48,751 nucleotides of DNA. It comes from Chloroflexota bacterium. GTDB lineage: Bacteria > Chloroflexota > Dehalococcoidia > Lucifugimonadales > UBA3495. Shown here piece after piece: positions 24,970 to 32,862 of this stretch. A program made the position numbers and the translations under genes. Position 1 is the first letter of the stretch, and each line of letters begins with the position of its first letter. Under the pieces are notes generated by a model. That model had not been told where the DNA came from. It saw only the letters and a program-made list of their open reading frames with translations, and searched no databases. Location of the stretch: assembly GCA_009837355.1 (NCBI GenBank), contig VXTR01000083.1:1-48751 (forward strand). Reading direction: 5' to 3'.

Positions 24970-26114
24970 GAGGAAAGCTCCCGGGCGGCGCAGTCGTTGA
25001 CGAGATCGTCAATCATTTGGCGGGTTACGTGGGGCATGGTGATGATGTGGGTGATGTCGCCTTCGGGGGCCATCTGCCACTTGCGGAAAACCTCCGGGGC
25101 CGGTCGGGGGAATACCACGGTGACCGAGTTTTTGTGTCGCCAGGCGGGGATGCCGCGCTCGTTGAACTGCCCAACGGCATACTCGGCGGTGTCCAAGGCG
25201 CCGGCCACGAGCTTGCGAAAGCCGGCGTCGCCATAGCGGGCGAAAGCGTGCCATAGGAGCAGGGGCGTGAAGGCGTTGCGCGAGCCGGACAGGGTGGTGT
25301 CCTCAACGCCGACGTACTCGATGGCGCGGCCCACGCGTTCGACGTAGGGTCGCCTGGTGAGCACGACGCCGCAGGGGAGGGGAGCGCCAATCATCTTGTG
25401 GCCGCTGATGGATACGCTGTCGATGCCGGCGTCAAAGCCATAGGGCTGGGGGTCGCCCACGAAGGGCAGGATCATGCCGCTGAGCGCGGCGTCGGCGCGG
25501 ATGTAGTGGCTGGTGACAGCCTGGTCGCGGAGGATGTCGCGTATGCGGGGGATGTTGTCGATCGCGCCGCGCATGGTAGTGCCCACGTTGGCCATTATGA
25601 CGGCGGGCAAGTCGCGATTCACCCGGATCATGGCTTCAAGATCATCGTAGTCGATTTCCCCGTTTTCCTGTCGCCGGATCATGATGTGGCGGGCGTTGAG
25701 CACCCGCACGTTTTTGAGTACGCTGTAGTGGGTCTCTTCGGAGAAGTAGAACATTGCGTTGGGGAACAGTTCCCGCGCCAAGTACAGCCCGTACATATTG
25801 CCCTCGGTGCCGCCGGAGGTTACGTAGCCCCAGGCATCGGCCGGGTCGATGCGCATCAGGGAGGCGAAACGGGCGATGACCTCCCGCTCAAAGGCGTGGG
25901 TGTTGCTCCAGTAGTTACTGGGGTGAAAGGGATCTCCCACATTGTTGATTGAGTAGTCCAAGAATGGCAGCAGGGCCGAATAGTTGAAATCCTGGTTCAC
26001 CGGATAGCCAACTTGCTGCCGAGTGGCCGCATGAATATCGCACAGGAGCCGGTTCAACCGCTCCTGGATTTCGCACTCCGGCAACGCGGTCCCCGCCGTT
26101 GCGTTGGTTGTCAT
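24966..26114 (-). CDS. hdc: Histidine decarboxylase (pyridoxal-phosphate type)
   Basis: A 382-residue PLP enzyme of the histidine/serine decarboxylase group. The PLP Lys is Lys230 in SISGHKMIG. His119 (SEETHYSV) should stack on the cofactor and Asp198 (RADAALSG) binds its ring nitrogen. The strings GYVTSGGTEGNMYGLYLAREL, EIDYDDLEAMI, NVGTTMRGAID and TTLSGSRNAFTPLLLWHAF follow the Morganella-type enzyme closely. It would convert histidine to histamine, or a related amino acid to its amine. The ATG at 26114 has GGAGGA 7 bases upstream. It overlaps the ACT gene by 4 bases. Confidence 0.86.
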   Translation of the reverse strand: MTTNATAGTALPECEIQERLNRLLCDIHAATRQQVGYPVNQDFNYSALLPFLDYSINNVGDPFHPSNYWSNTHAFEREVIARFASLMRIDPADAWGYVTSGGTEGNMYGLYLARELFPNAMFYFSEETHYSVLKNVRVLNARHIMIRRQENGEIDYDDLEAMIRVNRDLPAVIMANVGTTMRGAIDNIPRIRDILRDQAVTSHYIRADAALSGMILPFVGDPQPYGFDAGIDSVSISGHKMIGAPLPCGVVLTRRPYVERVGRAIEYVGVEDTTLSGSRNAFTPLLLWHAFARYGDAGFRKLVAGALDTAEYAVGQFNERGIPAWRHKNSVTVVFPRPAPEVFRKWQMAPEGDITHIITMPHVTRQMIDDLVNDCAARELSS

Positions 26115-26166
26115 ACCGGTTCCTCCGGTGAATGGGGTGAGGCGCTGAAATTCAGGGCAATCCAAA

Positions 26167-26195
26167 TTGCCGTTGCCGAAACTGTATGCTATACC
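26167..26195 (+). promoter_or_regulatory. Promoter of the alpha/beta hydrolase gene
   Basis: A -35 TTGCCG (26167-26172), a 17-base spacer ending in TGC and a -10 TATACC (26190-26195). It has the same -35 and extended -10 arrangement as the rpsB promoter. The -10 ends 30 bases before the ATG. Confidence 0.55.
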
Positions 26196-26225
26196 AGCGG
26201 AAACCGCAATCGCACGAGGTCTCAG

Positions 26226-27038
26226 ATGCCCACCATCCAGCGCGGCGACGCAACACTGCATTACTATCTGGACGATTTCACCGACCCATGGCGAGACTCA
26301 CCGGACGCCATAGCGCTGCAGCACGGGTTCTCGCGCAACGGCAACTTCTGGTATAACTGGCCGCCGCTGCTGAGCAGGGAGTATCGGGTCATCCGTCCCG
26401 ACATGCGGGGAATGGGCCGGTCGAGCATCAACCCGGCGCGATACGAACCCACGCTGGACACGCTGATGGGGGACCTGCTGGCGATTCTGGACGACGCCGA
26501 GGCCGAGCAGGTAGTGTACGTGGGCGAATCATTCGGCGGCATCATGGGGATGCAGTTCGCGCACGATTACCCGGAGCGGTGCCGGGCGCTGGTGCTGTGC
26601 AACTCGCCGTGCCGGCTGACGCGGCGGGAGAGCGCCACGCCCGGCGGCAGCTGGCTGGCGACGATGGAGGAGGGGGGAATCGGCGCCTGGTCGGCTGCCA
26701 CCATCGACTACCGGCTGGATATGCGCCACGCGCCCGAGGGCCTGAAAGACTGGTACATCGCCGAGATGGACAAGACCCCCGGGGAAATCGGCCAAGCTCT
26801 GCATCGCTACCTGGACAGCCTGGACTTTGGCCCGCACCTGAAGGACATTGCCGTGCCCACGCTGTTGCTCACCGGCGACGAATCGCTGACCACCGGCATG
26901 GAGCAGCAGGAGTTCATGGCGTCCCAAATTCCCAACAGCAGGCTGGACGTGTGGCACGGCCTGGGGCACGGGGTGAACGTCATCTACCCGGAGTGGTGCG
27001 TAGAGCGGATACGGGAATTCCTGGGGGAAACAGGCTAG
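26226..27038 (+). CDS. Alpha/beta hydrolase
   Basis: A 270-residue alpha/beta-fold hydrolase. The oxyanion-hole region LQHGFSRNG, the nucleophile elbow GESFGG (Ser in VYVGESFGGIMG), the acid LLTGDESLTT and the catalytic His in HGLGHGVNV are all visible. The start ATG at 26226 follows the promoter and the conserved region begins at once. It is transcribed away from the histidine decarboxylase gene, and its stop lies 3 bases from the opposing HEPN-TPR gene. The substrate (ester, lactone, epoxide or haloalkane) cannot be told. Confidence 0.88.
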   Translation: MPTIQRGDATLHYYLDDFTDPWRDSPDAIALQHGFSRNGNFWYNWPPLLSREYRVIRPDMRGMGRSSINPARYEPTLDTLMGDLLAILDDAEAEQVVYVGESFGGIMGMQFAHDYPERCRALVLCNSPCRLTRRESATPGGSWLATMEEGGIGAWSAATIDYRLDMRHAPEGLKDWYIAEMDKTPGEIGQALHRYLDSLDFGPHLKDIAVPTLLLTGDESLTTGMEQQEFMASQIPNSRLDVWHGLGHGVNVIYPEWCVERIREFLGETG

Positions 27039-27041
27039 GCG

Positions 27042-27959
27042 CTAGCGGAGACGGCTCTGGGCTTCTCGCACTTCCTTGCCCCGGCGCCGGGCTTTGTCCA
27101 GATTGGCGCGGGCGAGATTGTCGTCGGGATTGAGATGTATCGCCGACTCAAAGTCGCTTACCGCTGACGTGTAATCGCCGAGGCAGAATTGGGCATAGCC
27201 GCGGTCAGCGTAGGCTTCCGCGTAGTCCCGGTTCAGGGCGATAGCGCGGTTGAAGTCGTTGATTGAGCGCTGGTACTCGCCCATGTGTCCCCAAGTGAGG
27301 GCACGTTGATACCAGGCGTGGGCGCTTTCGCGGTTGGCGGCGATGGCCTCTTCAAAGTCGGCGATCGCCTTCTCGAAGTCTCCCTCTTGCCGGTTGGCGA
27401 TTCCCCTTTGGATCAGGGAGTCGGTCTTGTCGACGGCTTTCACGCCGGCGGCATGGTGAACTGCAGCAGTCGGAGATTGTGGGTAGGTTGCCGGCGTTTC
27501 GGTTGCGTATCGCTTTCGGCGCAGACGGTGTTTCGCCTCATGCACCCGCTCCGCCTCGGCGCCGGCGTTCACCGCCATCAGGAGACGGCCGATGGAATCG
27601 AGGGCACGATCAAGGTCGTCATCGTCAAAGGGTTCCTGGTGCGCCCAGCGGTTACGAGTCTCACGGATTTCCGACACCAAGCTGCGTTCGATGGGGCCGA
27701 GATGGTCGCGGAAGACTTCGTTCCAGCCCGTTGCCATCACCTTCAACATCAACGATACGTCACCGGCAACATCGCCGGAGGTATCCACATCGTTGGGGAC
27801 GTAGCGGCCCATACCGGCGGCCTCCCGGAGCCTGGAAGCTACGTATGGCCCCAGCCCCACGGAGAGCAATTGCAGGGCGTTGCCAACCAGGCCGTGATTG
27901 GCGGAGGGGGCATTTGCAGGAGTAGAGGAGCCATTGGCAGAAGTGTAAGCAGATGTCAT
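27042..27959 (-). CDS. Swt1-type HEPN domain fused to TPR repeats
   Basis: A 305-residue protein. Residues about 24-130 match the Swt1-like HEPN domain: ALQLLSVGLGPYVASRL, the helix WNEVFRDHLGPIERSLVSEI and the HEPN ribonuclease motif RNRWAH (Rx4H, 102-107), then QEPFDDDDLDRALDSI. About 180-290 hold three TPR units. HEPN domains with Rx4H are often RNases, and Swt1 HEPN domains frequently sit beside defence or stress ATPases. Here it is fused to a protein-binding TPR array instead. The gene ends 3 bases from the convergent hydrolase gene. The function is not known. Confidence 0.75.
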   Translation of the reverse strand: MTSAYTSANGSSTPANAPSANHGLVGNALQLLSVGLGPYVASRLREAAGMGRYVPNDVDTSGDVAGDVSLMLKVMATGWNEVFRDHLGPIERSLVSEIRETRNRWAHQEPFDDDDLDRALDSIGRLLMAVNAGAEAERVHEAKHRLRRKRYATETPATYPQSPTAAVHHAAGVKAVDKTDSLIQRGIANRQEGDFEKAIADFEEAIAANRESAHAWYQRALTWGHMGEYQRSINDFNRAIALNRDYAEAYADRGYAQFCLGDYTSAVSDFESAIHLNPDDNLARANLDKARRRGKEVREAQSRLR

Positions 27960-28234
27960 GCGAATGTTCCAGCAGGTGATACGGGCCGCCCGGCGTCGCG
28001 CCGGTAAGTCCGATGAATGATGGGTATCGCGGACTACGGTAGCACAAAAAAGGCGAGCAGCAATAGGACGCGGGCAGACGATTTCGTCGATTTGTCGATT
28101 CAGTGAAACCGTTCGGCCCTATCGCACAGCATTGCCGTAAAGTGTATAATGCCGGGAATATACCGATAATTTGCAGCCGGTCAACGCCATTCGCGGCGTA
28201 AAACGACGCGGCCGCGCTAGAGGAGGGACGCATT
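27960..28234. other. Intergenic region with dapA promoter
   Basis: A 275-base gap between the divergent HEPN-TPR and dapA genes. The only signal I see is a TATAAT (28145-28150) in front of dapA. No tRNA, small ORF or riboswitch is recognisable. Confidence 0.5.
28145..28150 (+). promoter_or_regulatory. TATAAT -10 upstream of dapA
   Basis: A perfect TATAAT 84 bases upstream of the dapA ATG. The -35 side matches poorly. With a start near 28157 the leader would be about 78 bases. Confidence 0.4.
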
Positions 28235-29137
28235 ATGCCTACTGAGATTGGGCGATTGATTACCGCCATGGTCACACCATTTGATGCCGACGGCCAGGTC
28301 GACTATGAACAGGCGAAGCGTCTCGCCCGGGCTTTGCTGGACTCCGGCACTGATGGGCTGGTAGTAACCGGAACCACCGGGGAGGGGCCGGCGCTCTCCA
28401 TGGAGGAGAAAGCCCGTCTATACGGTGAAATCAAGGACGCCATCGGGTCCAGGGGCGCGGTTATCGCCGGCACCAGCGACAACAACACCGCCGCCTCCAT
28501 CGAGCTGAGCCAGGAAGCGGAGAGGGTGGGAGCGGATGCCCTGCTGCTCACCGTGCCGGCTTATAACAAACCGCCGCAGGAGGGCCTGTATCAACATTTC
28601 CGGGCGTTGGCGGAATGCACGAATCTGCCGGGAATGCTGTACAACGTGCCCAGCCGGACCAGCCTGAACATGACGAGCGACACGACGGTGCGGCTGTCGG
28701 AAATCGAGAACATAGTGGGCATCAAGGAAGCCAGCAGCGACCCGGTACAGATTGCCAAAGTCATCCGGGACACATCGGACGATTTCAGGGTGTGGTCTGG
28801 AAACGACGACGAAACCTTCAGCATTATGTCAATGGGCGGTTACGGCGTGGTGAGTGTTGCAGCTCACTTGATAGGCGACCAAATCAAGCAGATGATCGGC
28901 CTGACACTGGAAGGGGACATTGAGGCGGCCGGCGCCGAACACTTGAGGCTGCTGGATATGTTCAAGGGGCTATTCATCGTCTCGAACCCCATTCCCGTAA
29001 AGTACGGGCTGAACCGAGCCGGAATGAACGTAGGCGACCCTCGTTTGCCACTGGTACCACCGGATGAGCGAACCGCCGCTCAGATTGACGAACTGCTAGG
29101 ACGATACGACATCGACATTACTGCGCCGGTGGACTGA
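28235..29137 (+). CDS. dapA: 4-hydroxy-tetrahydrodipicolinate synthase
   Basis: A 300-residue class I aldolase-type enzyme of lysine biosynthesis that condenses pyruvate and aspartate semialdehyde. The Schiff-base Lys164 is in GIKEASSD. Tyr136 is in YNVPSRT, the TGTTGE motif at 45-50 binds pyruvate and Tyr110 lies in PAYNKPPQ. A strong GAGGAGGGA ribosome site precedes the ATG. lysA is about 5 kb away, so lysine genes are scattered here. Relatives (N-acetylneuraminate lyase, KDG aldolase) share the fold, but the motif set fits DapA best. Confidence 0.9.
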   Translation: MPTEIGRLITAMVTPFDADGQVDYEQAKRLARALLDSGTDGLVVTGTTGEGPALSMEEKARLYGEIKDAIGSRGAVIAGTSDNNTAASIELSQEAERVGADALLLTVPAYNKPPQEGLYQHFRALAECTNLPGMLYNVPSRTSLNMTSDTTVRLSEIENIVGIKEASSDPVQIAKVIRDTSDDFRVWSGNDDETFSIMSMGGYGVVSVAAHLIGDQIKQMIGLTLEGDIEAAGAEHLRLLDMFKGLFIVSNPIPVKYGLNRAGMNVGDPRLPLVPPDERTAAQIDELLGRYDIDITAPVD

Positions 29138-29154
29138 GGGTAGTCCACCGGCGC
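29123..29154. terminator. 13-base-stem hairpin covering the dapA stop codon
   Basis: A perfect 13-base stem (left arm 29123-29135, right arm 29142-29154) with a 6-base loop that contains the end of the TGA stop. It has no T-tract. It is stable enough to act as a terminator or to protect the mRNA end. Confidence 0.5.
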
Positions 29155-29215
29155 CACGAATCGAGGGTTGCACAACACCGGTTACGCCGGACGCGTCTCG
29201 AATCCCATAACTCCA

Positions 29216-29221
29216 TATAAT
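29216..29221 (+). promoter_or_regulatory. TATAAT -10 of the NYN gene
   Basis: A perfect TATAAT 66 bases before the NYN-protein ATG, located after the dapA hairpin. The -35 is not obvious. It suggests the NYN gene has its own promoter. Confidence 0.4.
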
Positions 29222-29286
29222 CGGACGGACGGCCGCAATGCAGAACCAGACAGCCAGATTGGCCACAGGTAACGAGGAGCAACACA

Positions 29287-30183
29287 ATGCCGCTAAAAAC
29301 AGTTGTCTTCGTTGATGGACAGAATTTTCGGCACAATTTGAGAGACTTTCACTTCCGTTCCGACCCTCCTCACCCGAATAACCCTGAATACCGGCTGGAT
29401 GAAAAGCATTTTCGATGGCAGGATTTTTTTCAGGACGCCCTGGCCAAGTTTGACGACGTTACCGGCTGGGAACATCAACTGGTGCGCGTCTATTGGTATT
29501 ACGCCGAGAACATTACCCCGTGGTCGCCAAACCTCTGGCGCGCCCAGCGAATCGTGGACGACCATGGAGCGCGCATTCCGGAGTTGACTACTGAATTGGT
29601 CATCCAAAAAGCCCAGGAGTGGTATGAGCACGAATTCCGGCGATTCCACCAACTGCGCAAGTCGGTCTTTGAGGAGATACAGCAGAACACCAACTTCCTG
29701 GAGTTCAAGTACGTCGGGCAATATGTCGTTCAACCCTTCCGTCCCTACCGGCTGGAGTACGATTACGACGGAAACATTACCTTCCAGGGAACGCAAATCG
29801 GCGAAAAGGGCGTTGACATCGGCATCGCGGTGGACATGATTTCCAAGATGGACAGCTTCGACGTTGCGGTGCTGGTCTCCGGCGACAGCGACTTTCACCC
29901 GGTGGTGCGCTATCTCAAAGACAATTTAAAGTACGTGTATCATTTCTCGGTGGGGCGCGGAGTTGGACAAGACACCCAATTCTTCTCTCCGGCGCTGCGC
30001 GGCGTAGTTGACTGCTTCCAGGGGTTCGACGAGCTGGAACTGCTCAGCAACTACGTCAACGAACACGCCGGGATTCCTCCGGCCATCATGGACACCATCA
30101 ACCTGCGGGCTGCCGAACTGGAGCGGATGCTGGGCGAGGAGCCGGCGCATTACGGGCGGGACGCTGAGCCCGCGCTGCGTTAG
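29287..30183 (+). CDS. NYN domain protein (PIN-like RNase fold)
   Basis: A 298-residue protein with the NYN/LabA pattern: strand VVFVDGQN (Asp10, Asn13), EKGVDIGIAVDM (Asp177, Asp183) and VLVSGDSDF (Asp200, Asp202). These acidic residues build the metal site of the PIN-like nuclease fold, so an RNase role is likely. A 60-residue insertion of helices (about 95-125) separates the first and second motifs. GAGGAG precedes the ATG. It ends 4 bases inside the opposing plsC stop. The cellular target is unknown. Confidence 0.82.
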   Translation: MPLKTVVFVDGQNFRHNLRDFHFRSDPPHPNNPEYRLDEKHFRWQDFFQDALAKFDDVTGWEHQLVRVYWYYAENITPWSPNLWRAQRIVDDHGARIPELTTELVIQKAQEWYEHEFRRFHQLRKSVFEEIQQNTNFLEFKYVGQYVVQPFRPYRLEYDYDGNITFQGTQIGEKGVDIGIAVDMISKMDSFDVAVLVSGDSDFHPVVRYLKDNLKYVYHFSVGRGVGQDTQFFSPALRGVVDCFQGFDELELLSNYVNEHAGIPPAIMDTINLRAAELERMLGEEPAHYGRDAEPALR

Positions 30184-30860
30184 CTGGCGTCGTGATCCGT
30201 TGAAACGGCCGGCGGACGAGGGCGCAGGCGGTCAGCGTACACGCCCCGGTAGGACTCGGGCAGAAGGGCGGCAATGCGTTCCATAACCATGTCGCTGACG
30301 GAGTTCAGCATCGCTTTGTTAATTGGACCTTCCATCTGCGGAGGCGTGAAAGGCGTTCCGATGTTCACTTGCCAACTGGCGAGGGGAACAGGCATTCGCC
30401 AGGAGGGAAACTTCTCGGAGCCGGCGATGCCTACCGGCAGAATGGGGGCCTGGGTTTTCAATGCCAGCCAAGCCAACCCGGTTCTGGCTTGCCGCAGCTG
30501 TCGGGTCTGACTGATGCCGCCCTCGGGAAACATCAGGATGGCCTGGTCTTTTTCCAGCGCCTGCAGGGCGTATCGCAGCGCTTCGCCGCCGCCGCGTTCC
30601 CGGTCCAGAGGCACCGCACCCACGGCGTTGCAGTAGAATCGGCCGACGGGTTTGTTCCAGAGCTCTTTCTTGGCCAGAAAGACTATCTGCCGGGGCAGAG
30701 CAACCACCAGGGAGCCGGCGTCATTCAACGACAGGTGATTGCTGGCGACCAGGAGCGGCCCGTAGGGTGGCATCGCCTCCTGACCGGTGATGGTCAAGCG
30801 CCCGGTCATGGACCATACAATTTGTCCGAAACGGCGGCTGGGTTGGTATAACCATGCCAT
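30180..30860 (-). CDS. plsC: 1-acyl-sn-glycerol-3-phosphate acyltransferase
   Basis: A 226-residue membrane-associated acyltransferase. The catalytic NHLSLND (His42 to Asp47) HX4D motif and FPEGGIS (111-117) are present, with the amphipathic N-terminus. It makes phosphatidate from lysophosphatidate and acyl-ACP or acyl-CoA, upstream of CdsA in phospholipid synthesis. The gene starts 3 bases after the cmk stop, so it is co-translated. The cmk-plsC pair is a conserved neighbourhood in many bacteria. Confidence 0.9.
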   Translation of the reverse strand: MAWLYQPSRRFGQIVWSMTGRLTITGQEAMPPYGPLLVASNHLSLNDAGSLVVALPRQIVFLAKKELWNKPVGRFYCNAVGAVPLDRERGGGEALRYALQALEKDQAILMFPEGGISQTRQLRQARTGLAWLALKTQAPILPVGIAGSEKFPSWRMPVPLASWQVNIGTPFTPPQMEGPINKAMLNSVSDMVMERIAALLPESYRGVYADRLRPRPPAVSTDHDAS

Positions 30861-30863
30861 GGG

Positions 30864-31598
30864 CTATTGCTCCGATGCGGCCGGCTGCAAGGTGAGGCCA
30901 GTGGCGTGGCATACGGTGGCTACGACTATGGAAACAGTGTCCAGGAACTCGTTACCATCGGTGTTGATAACCAGCGCGCCGTCGGCCACCGTGAGGGGAG
31001 AGTCGCTGCGTTGGCTGTCCAATTCGTCGCGGCGAATGGTGTCGGCCAGGGTTTTCCGGTAGTCGGCGGTTGGGTCGGTTTTCAATTGTTGGCGCCAGCG
31101 GCGGCGGGCCCGTTCTGCCGCTGAGGCGTCGATGTAGAGCTTTACATCGGCGTTGGGCAGCACTACCGAACCGATGTCTCGCCCTACCATTACGATGCTG
31201 CCGGCGGCTCCGATGGAGCGCTGCTGCTCCACGAGGGATTGGCGCACGCCGGAAAGGGCGGCGACCGCGGAGACGGAGCGGTCAACCTCGGCGGCCGCCA
31301 GTTCTTGACTCAAACCGTGTCCGTCGATAATGATGGCCGCCGATTCAGAGCCGCTGTAATCCACAGCCATGGCGCAATCGGTCGCCAACTTTTCGACGGC
31401 ACCGGCGTCCATGATCGAAATGCCCCGGCGCAGGGCCAGCCAGGTGACGGCACGATACATGATGCCAGTATCCAGAAAGCGCAAATGCAACCGCTGGGCT
31501 ACGGCCCGGCCCACCGAACTTTTGCCCGACGCCACCGGCCCGTCAATGGCGATGGTGGGGCCGTTAGCGCGAGGTGGTGTTTGGGAATTGCTTGGCAT
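30864..31598 (-). CDS. cmk: Cytidylate kinase
   Basis: A 244-residue kinase that phosphorylates CMP/dCMP to CDP/dCDP. The P-loop GPVASGKSS begins at residue 20, DTGIMYRAVTW is the substrate helix, IVMVGRDIGSVVLPNADVK contains the family Asp-Ile-Gly motif, and the lid Arg-rich helix is ASAAERARRRW. The start at 31598 was chosen because the extended -10 TGC-TATAAT ends 6 bases upstream. It is 32 bases from the divergent small membrane gene. plsC follows directly. Confidence 0.93.
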   Translation of the reverse strand: MPSNSQTPPRANGPTIAIDGPVASGKSSVGRAVAQRLHLRFLDTGIMYRAVTWLALRRGISIMDAGAVEKLATDCAMAVDYSGSESAAIIIDGHGLSQELAAAEVDRSVSAVAALSGVRQSLVEQQRSIGAAGSIVMVGRDIGSVVLPNADVKLYIDASAAERARRRWRQQLKTDPTADYRKTLADTIRRDELDSQRSDSPLTVADGALVINTDGNEFLDTVSIVVATVCHATGLTLQPAASEQ

Positions 31599-31604
31599 GG
31601 CCGA

Positions 31605-31613
31605 ATTATAGCA
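31605..31613 (-). promoter_or_regulatory. Extended -10 promoter giving a leaderless cmk mRNA
   Basis: TGC-TATAAT on the minus strand. The -10 ends only 6 bases before the cmk ATG, so the predicted start is at or beside the A of the ATG. No Shine-Dalgarno sequence is possible. The -35 region (CATTAA) is poor, as for many extended -10 promoters. Confidence 0.6.
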
Positions 31614-31630
31614 TCGGGGCGTGGAGGTTA

Positions 31631-31978
31631 ATGATATTCGGGATTTTTGATTCGCCGTGGCAAGTGTTGGCGCTGGCCGGCTGGTGTTTCCTGATGGGTT
31701 GGGGGTTTCGCATCGGCCTGCTGCGGATGGCACTGTCGCTGGGGGCCGTGGGCTTGCTGTGCGGACTGGCCTGGTTGTTCCGTGATGCCAGCAGTCCCGC
31801 GTTGGTGTATGGGCCGCTGGCGTTTGTCGGTGTGATCTGCGTTATCAGCATCGGCTTCTTTGGGCGGCACCTGGAAACGCGGCTGGGGCATGATTCCAAG
31901 ACGGTCCGCATTAACCACGCCGGAGGACTGCTGCTGGGTTTGCTCATAGGCGTAATAGTCTGGGTATTTTGGCTGTAA
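31631..31978 (+). CDS. Small membrane protein, CvpA-like topology
   Basis: A 115-residue hydrophobic protein with about four predicted helices (for example LALAGWCFLMGWGF, ALSLGAVGLLCGLAWL, LAFVGVICVISIGFF and GGLLLGLLIGVIVWVFWL). The spacing and the GFRIGLLR start recall CvpA (colicin V production) proteins, but the identity is not established. The ATG at 31631 has GGAGG only 2-3 bases upstream, a very short spacing. It is divergent from cmk. Confidence 0.55.
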   Translation: MIFGIFDSPWQVLALAGWCFLMGWGFRIGLLRMALSLGAVGLLCGLAWLFRDASSPALVYGPLAFVGVICVISIGFFGRHLETRLGHDSKTVRINHAGGLLLGLLIGVIVWVFWL

Positions 31979-32012
31979 CGGGGACGGAAATCACCGGGGT
32001 TTCGTCGCCGGC

Positions 32013-32042
32013 GTGCCAAAATTTACCTTTTGCCAGTATAAT
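32013..32042 (+). promoter_or_regulatory. Promoter of the HNH-Smr gene pair
   Basis: A perfect -10 TATAAT (32037-32042) with a partial -35 GTGCCA (32013-32018) at 18 bases. The leader before the HNH ATG would be about 75 bases. Confidence 0.5.
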
Positions 32043-32124
32043 ATGGTGCAGTGCATTTGGTTTCCGCACAAGGCAATTGAGACAACAGGCACGGAACGCG
32101 CTGGCGACGCATTGAGGTTGGCAG

Positions 32125-32856
32125 ATGGCAAGCCGGGGACGAACCAGTCGGAAACAGAATTCGGCCAAGGGTAAAGGCCTCCCGCGACGTGGCCGCAACG
32201 ATGGCCGGCGGAATGGAACGACTGGCGCCGCCGTTGAATCTTCGTCTCAGCATGAATCCGGTATTCGCAAGAATGGGGCCGTATCCATTCCCGGCCGCCT
32301 CACCGCTCCAGTGCTGGTGCTTAACCTGAACTACGTTCCGGTGAACGTGTGCACAGTACGCCGCGCCATTGTCCTGGTAGCCAAGGGCAAGGCGGAGTTG
32401 CTGGAGCACCGCCAGGATGAGGCTCGCGTCCGTACTTTCAACGCATTTCTCGACGCGCCATCAATCATCCGGCTGGTGTACCTGGTCAAGCGCCCTTTCG
32501 CTCCGCGCCGGCTATCCAAGAAGGAAGTTTTCCTGCGCGACCATTACACCTGCCAGTACTGTGGCAAGCGTTCGCAGCATCTCACCCTGGACCATGTGGT
32601 GCCGCGTCGCCAGCATGGGCCACACACCTGGGACAACGTTGTAGCCGCCTGCGGTCGCTGCAACCTGGACAAGGCGGGCCGCACTCCGGAAGAGGCTAAC
32701 ATGAAGCTGCGACGCGTCCCGACGGCGCCGCAACCCAACCCCTACCGGATCCTGGAAAACCGCACGATCCTTGAAGAGTGGCGCCAGTATATTCCCTGGC
32801 AGTCGAACGGGCGCAGCCGGGAGGAGGAGCCGGCGGCGATGGCGATGGCGGATTAG
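32125..32856 (+). CDS. HNH endonuclease
   Basis: A 243-residue protein. After a basic, disordered N-terminal 55 residues comes the conserved VLVLNLNYVPVNV domain with RRAIVLVAKGKAELL, then a zinc-held HNH core: CQYCG, TLDHVVPRRQHG, CGRCN. This architecture is known in bacteria including Chloroflexota and cyanobacteria, and its biological role is not well defined. The ATG at 32125 follows the promoter. It ends 6 bases before the Smr gene, so the two are probably co-translated. Confidence 0.85.
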   Translation: MASRGRTSRKQNSAKGKGLPRRGRNDGRRNGTTGAAVESSSQHESGIRKNGAVSIPGRLTAPVLVLNLNYVPVNVCTVRRAIVLVAKGKAELLEHRQDEARVRTFNAFLDAPSIIRLVYLVKRPFAPRRLSKKEVFLRDHYTCQYCGKRSQHLTLDHVVPRRQHGPHTWDNVVAACGRCNLDKAGRTPEEANMKLRRVPTAPQPNPYRILENRTILEEWRQYIPWQSNGRSREEEPAAMAMAD

Positions 32857-32862
32857 GCGGTT

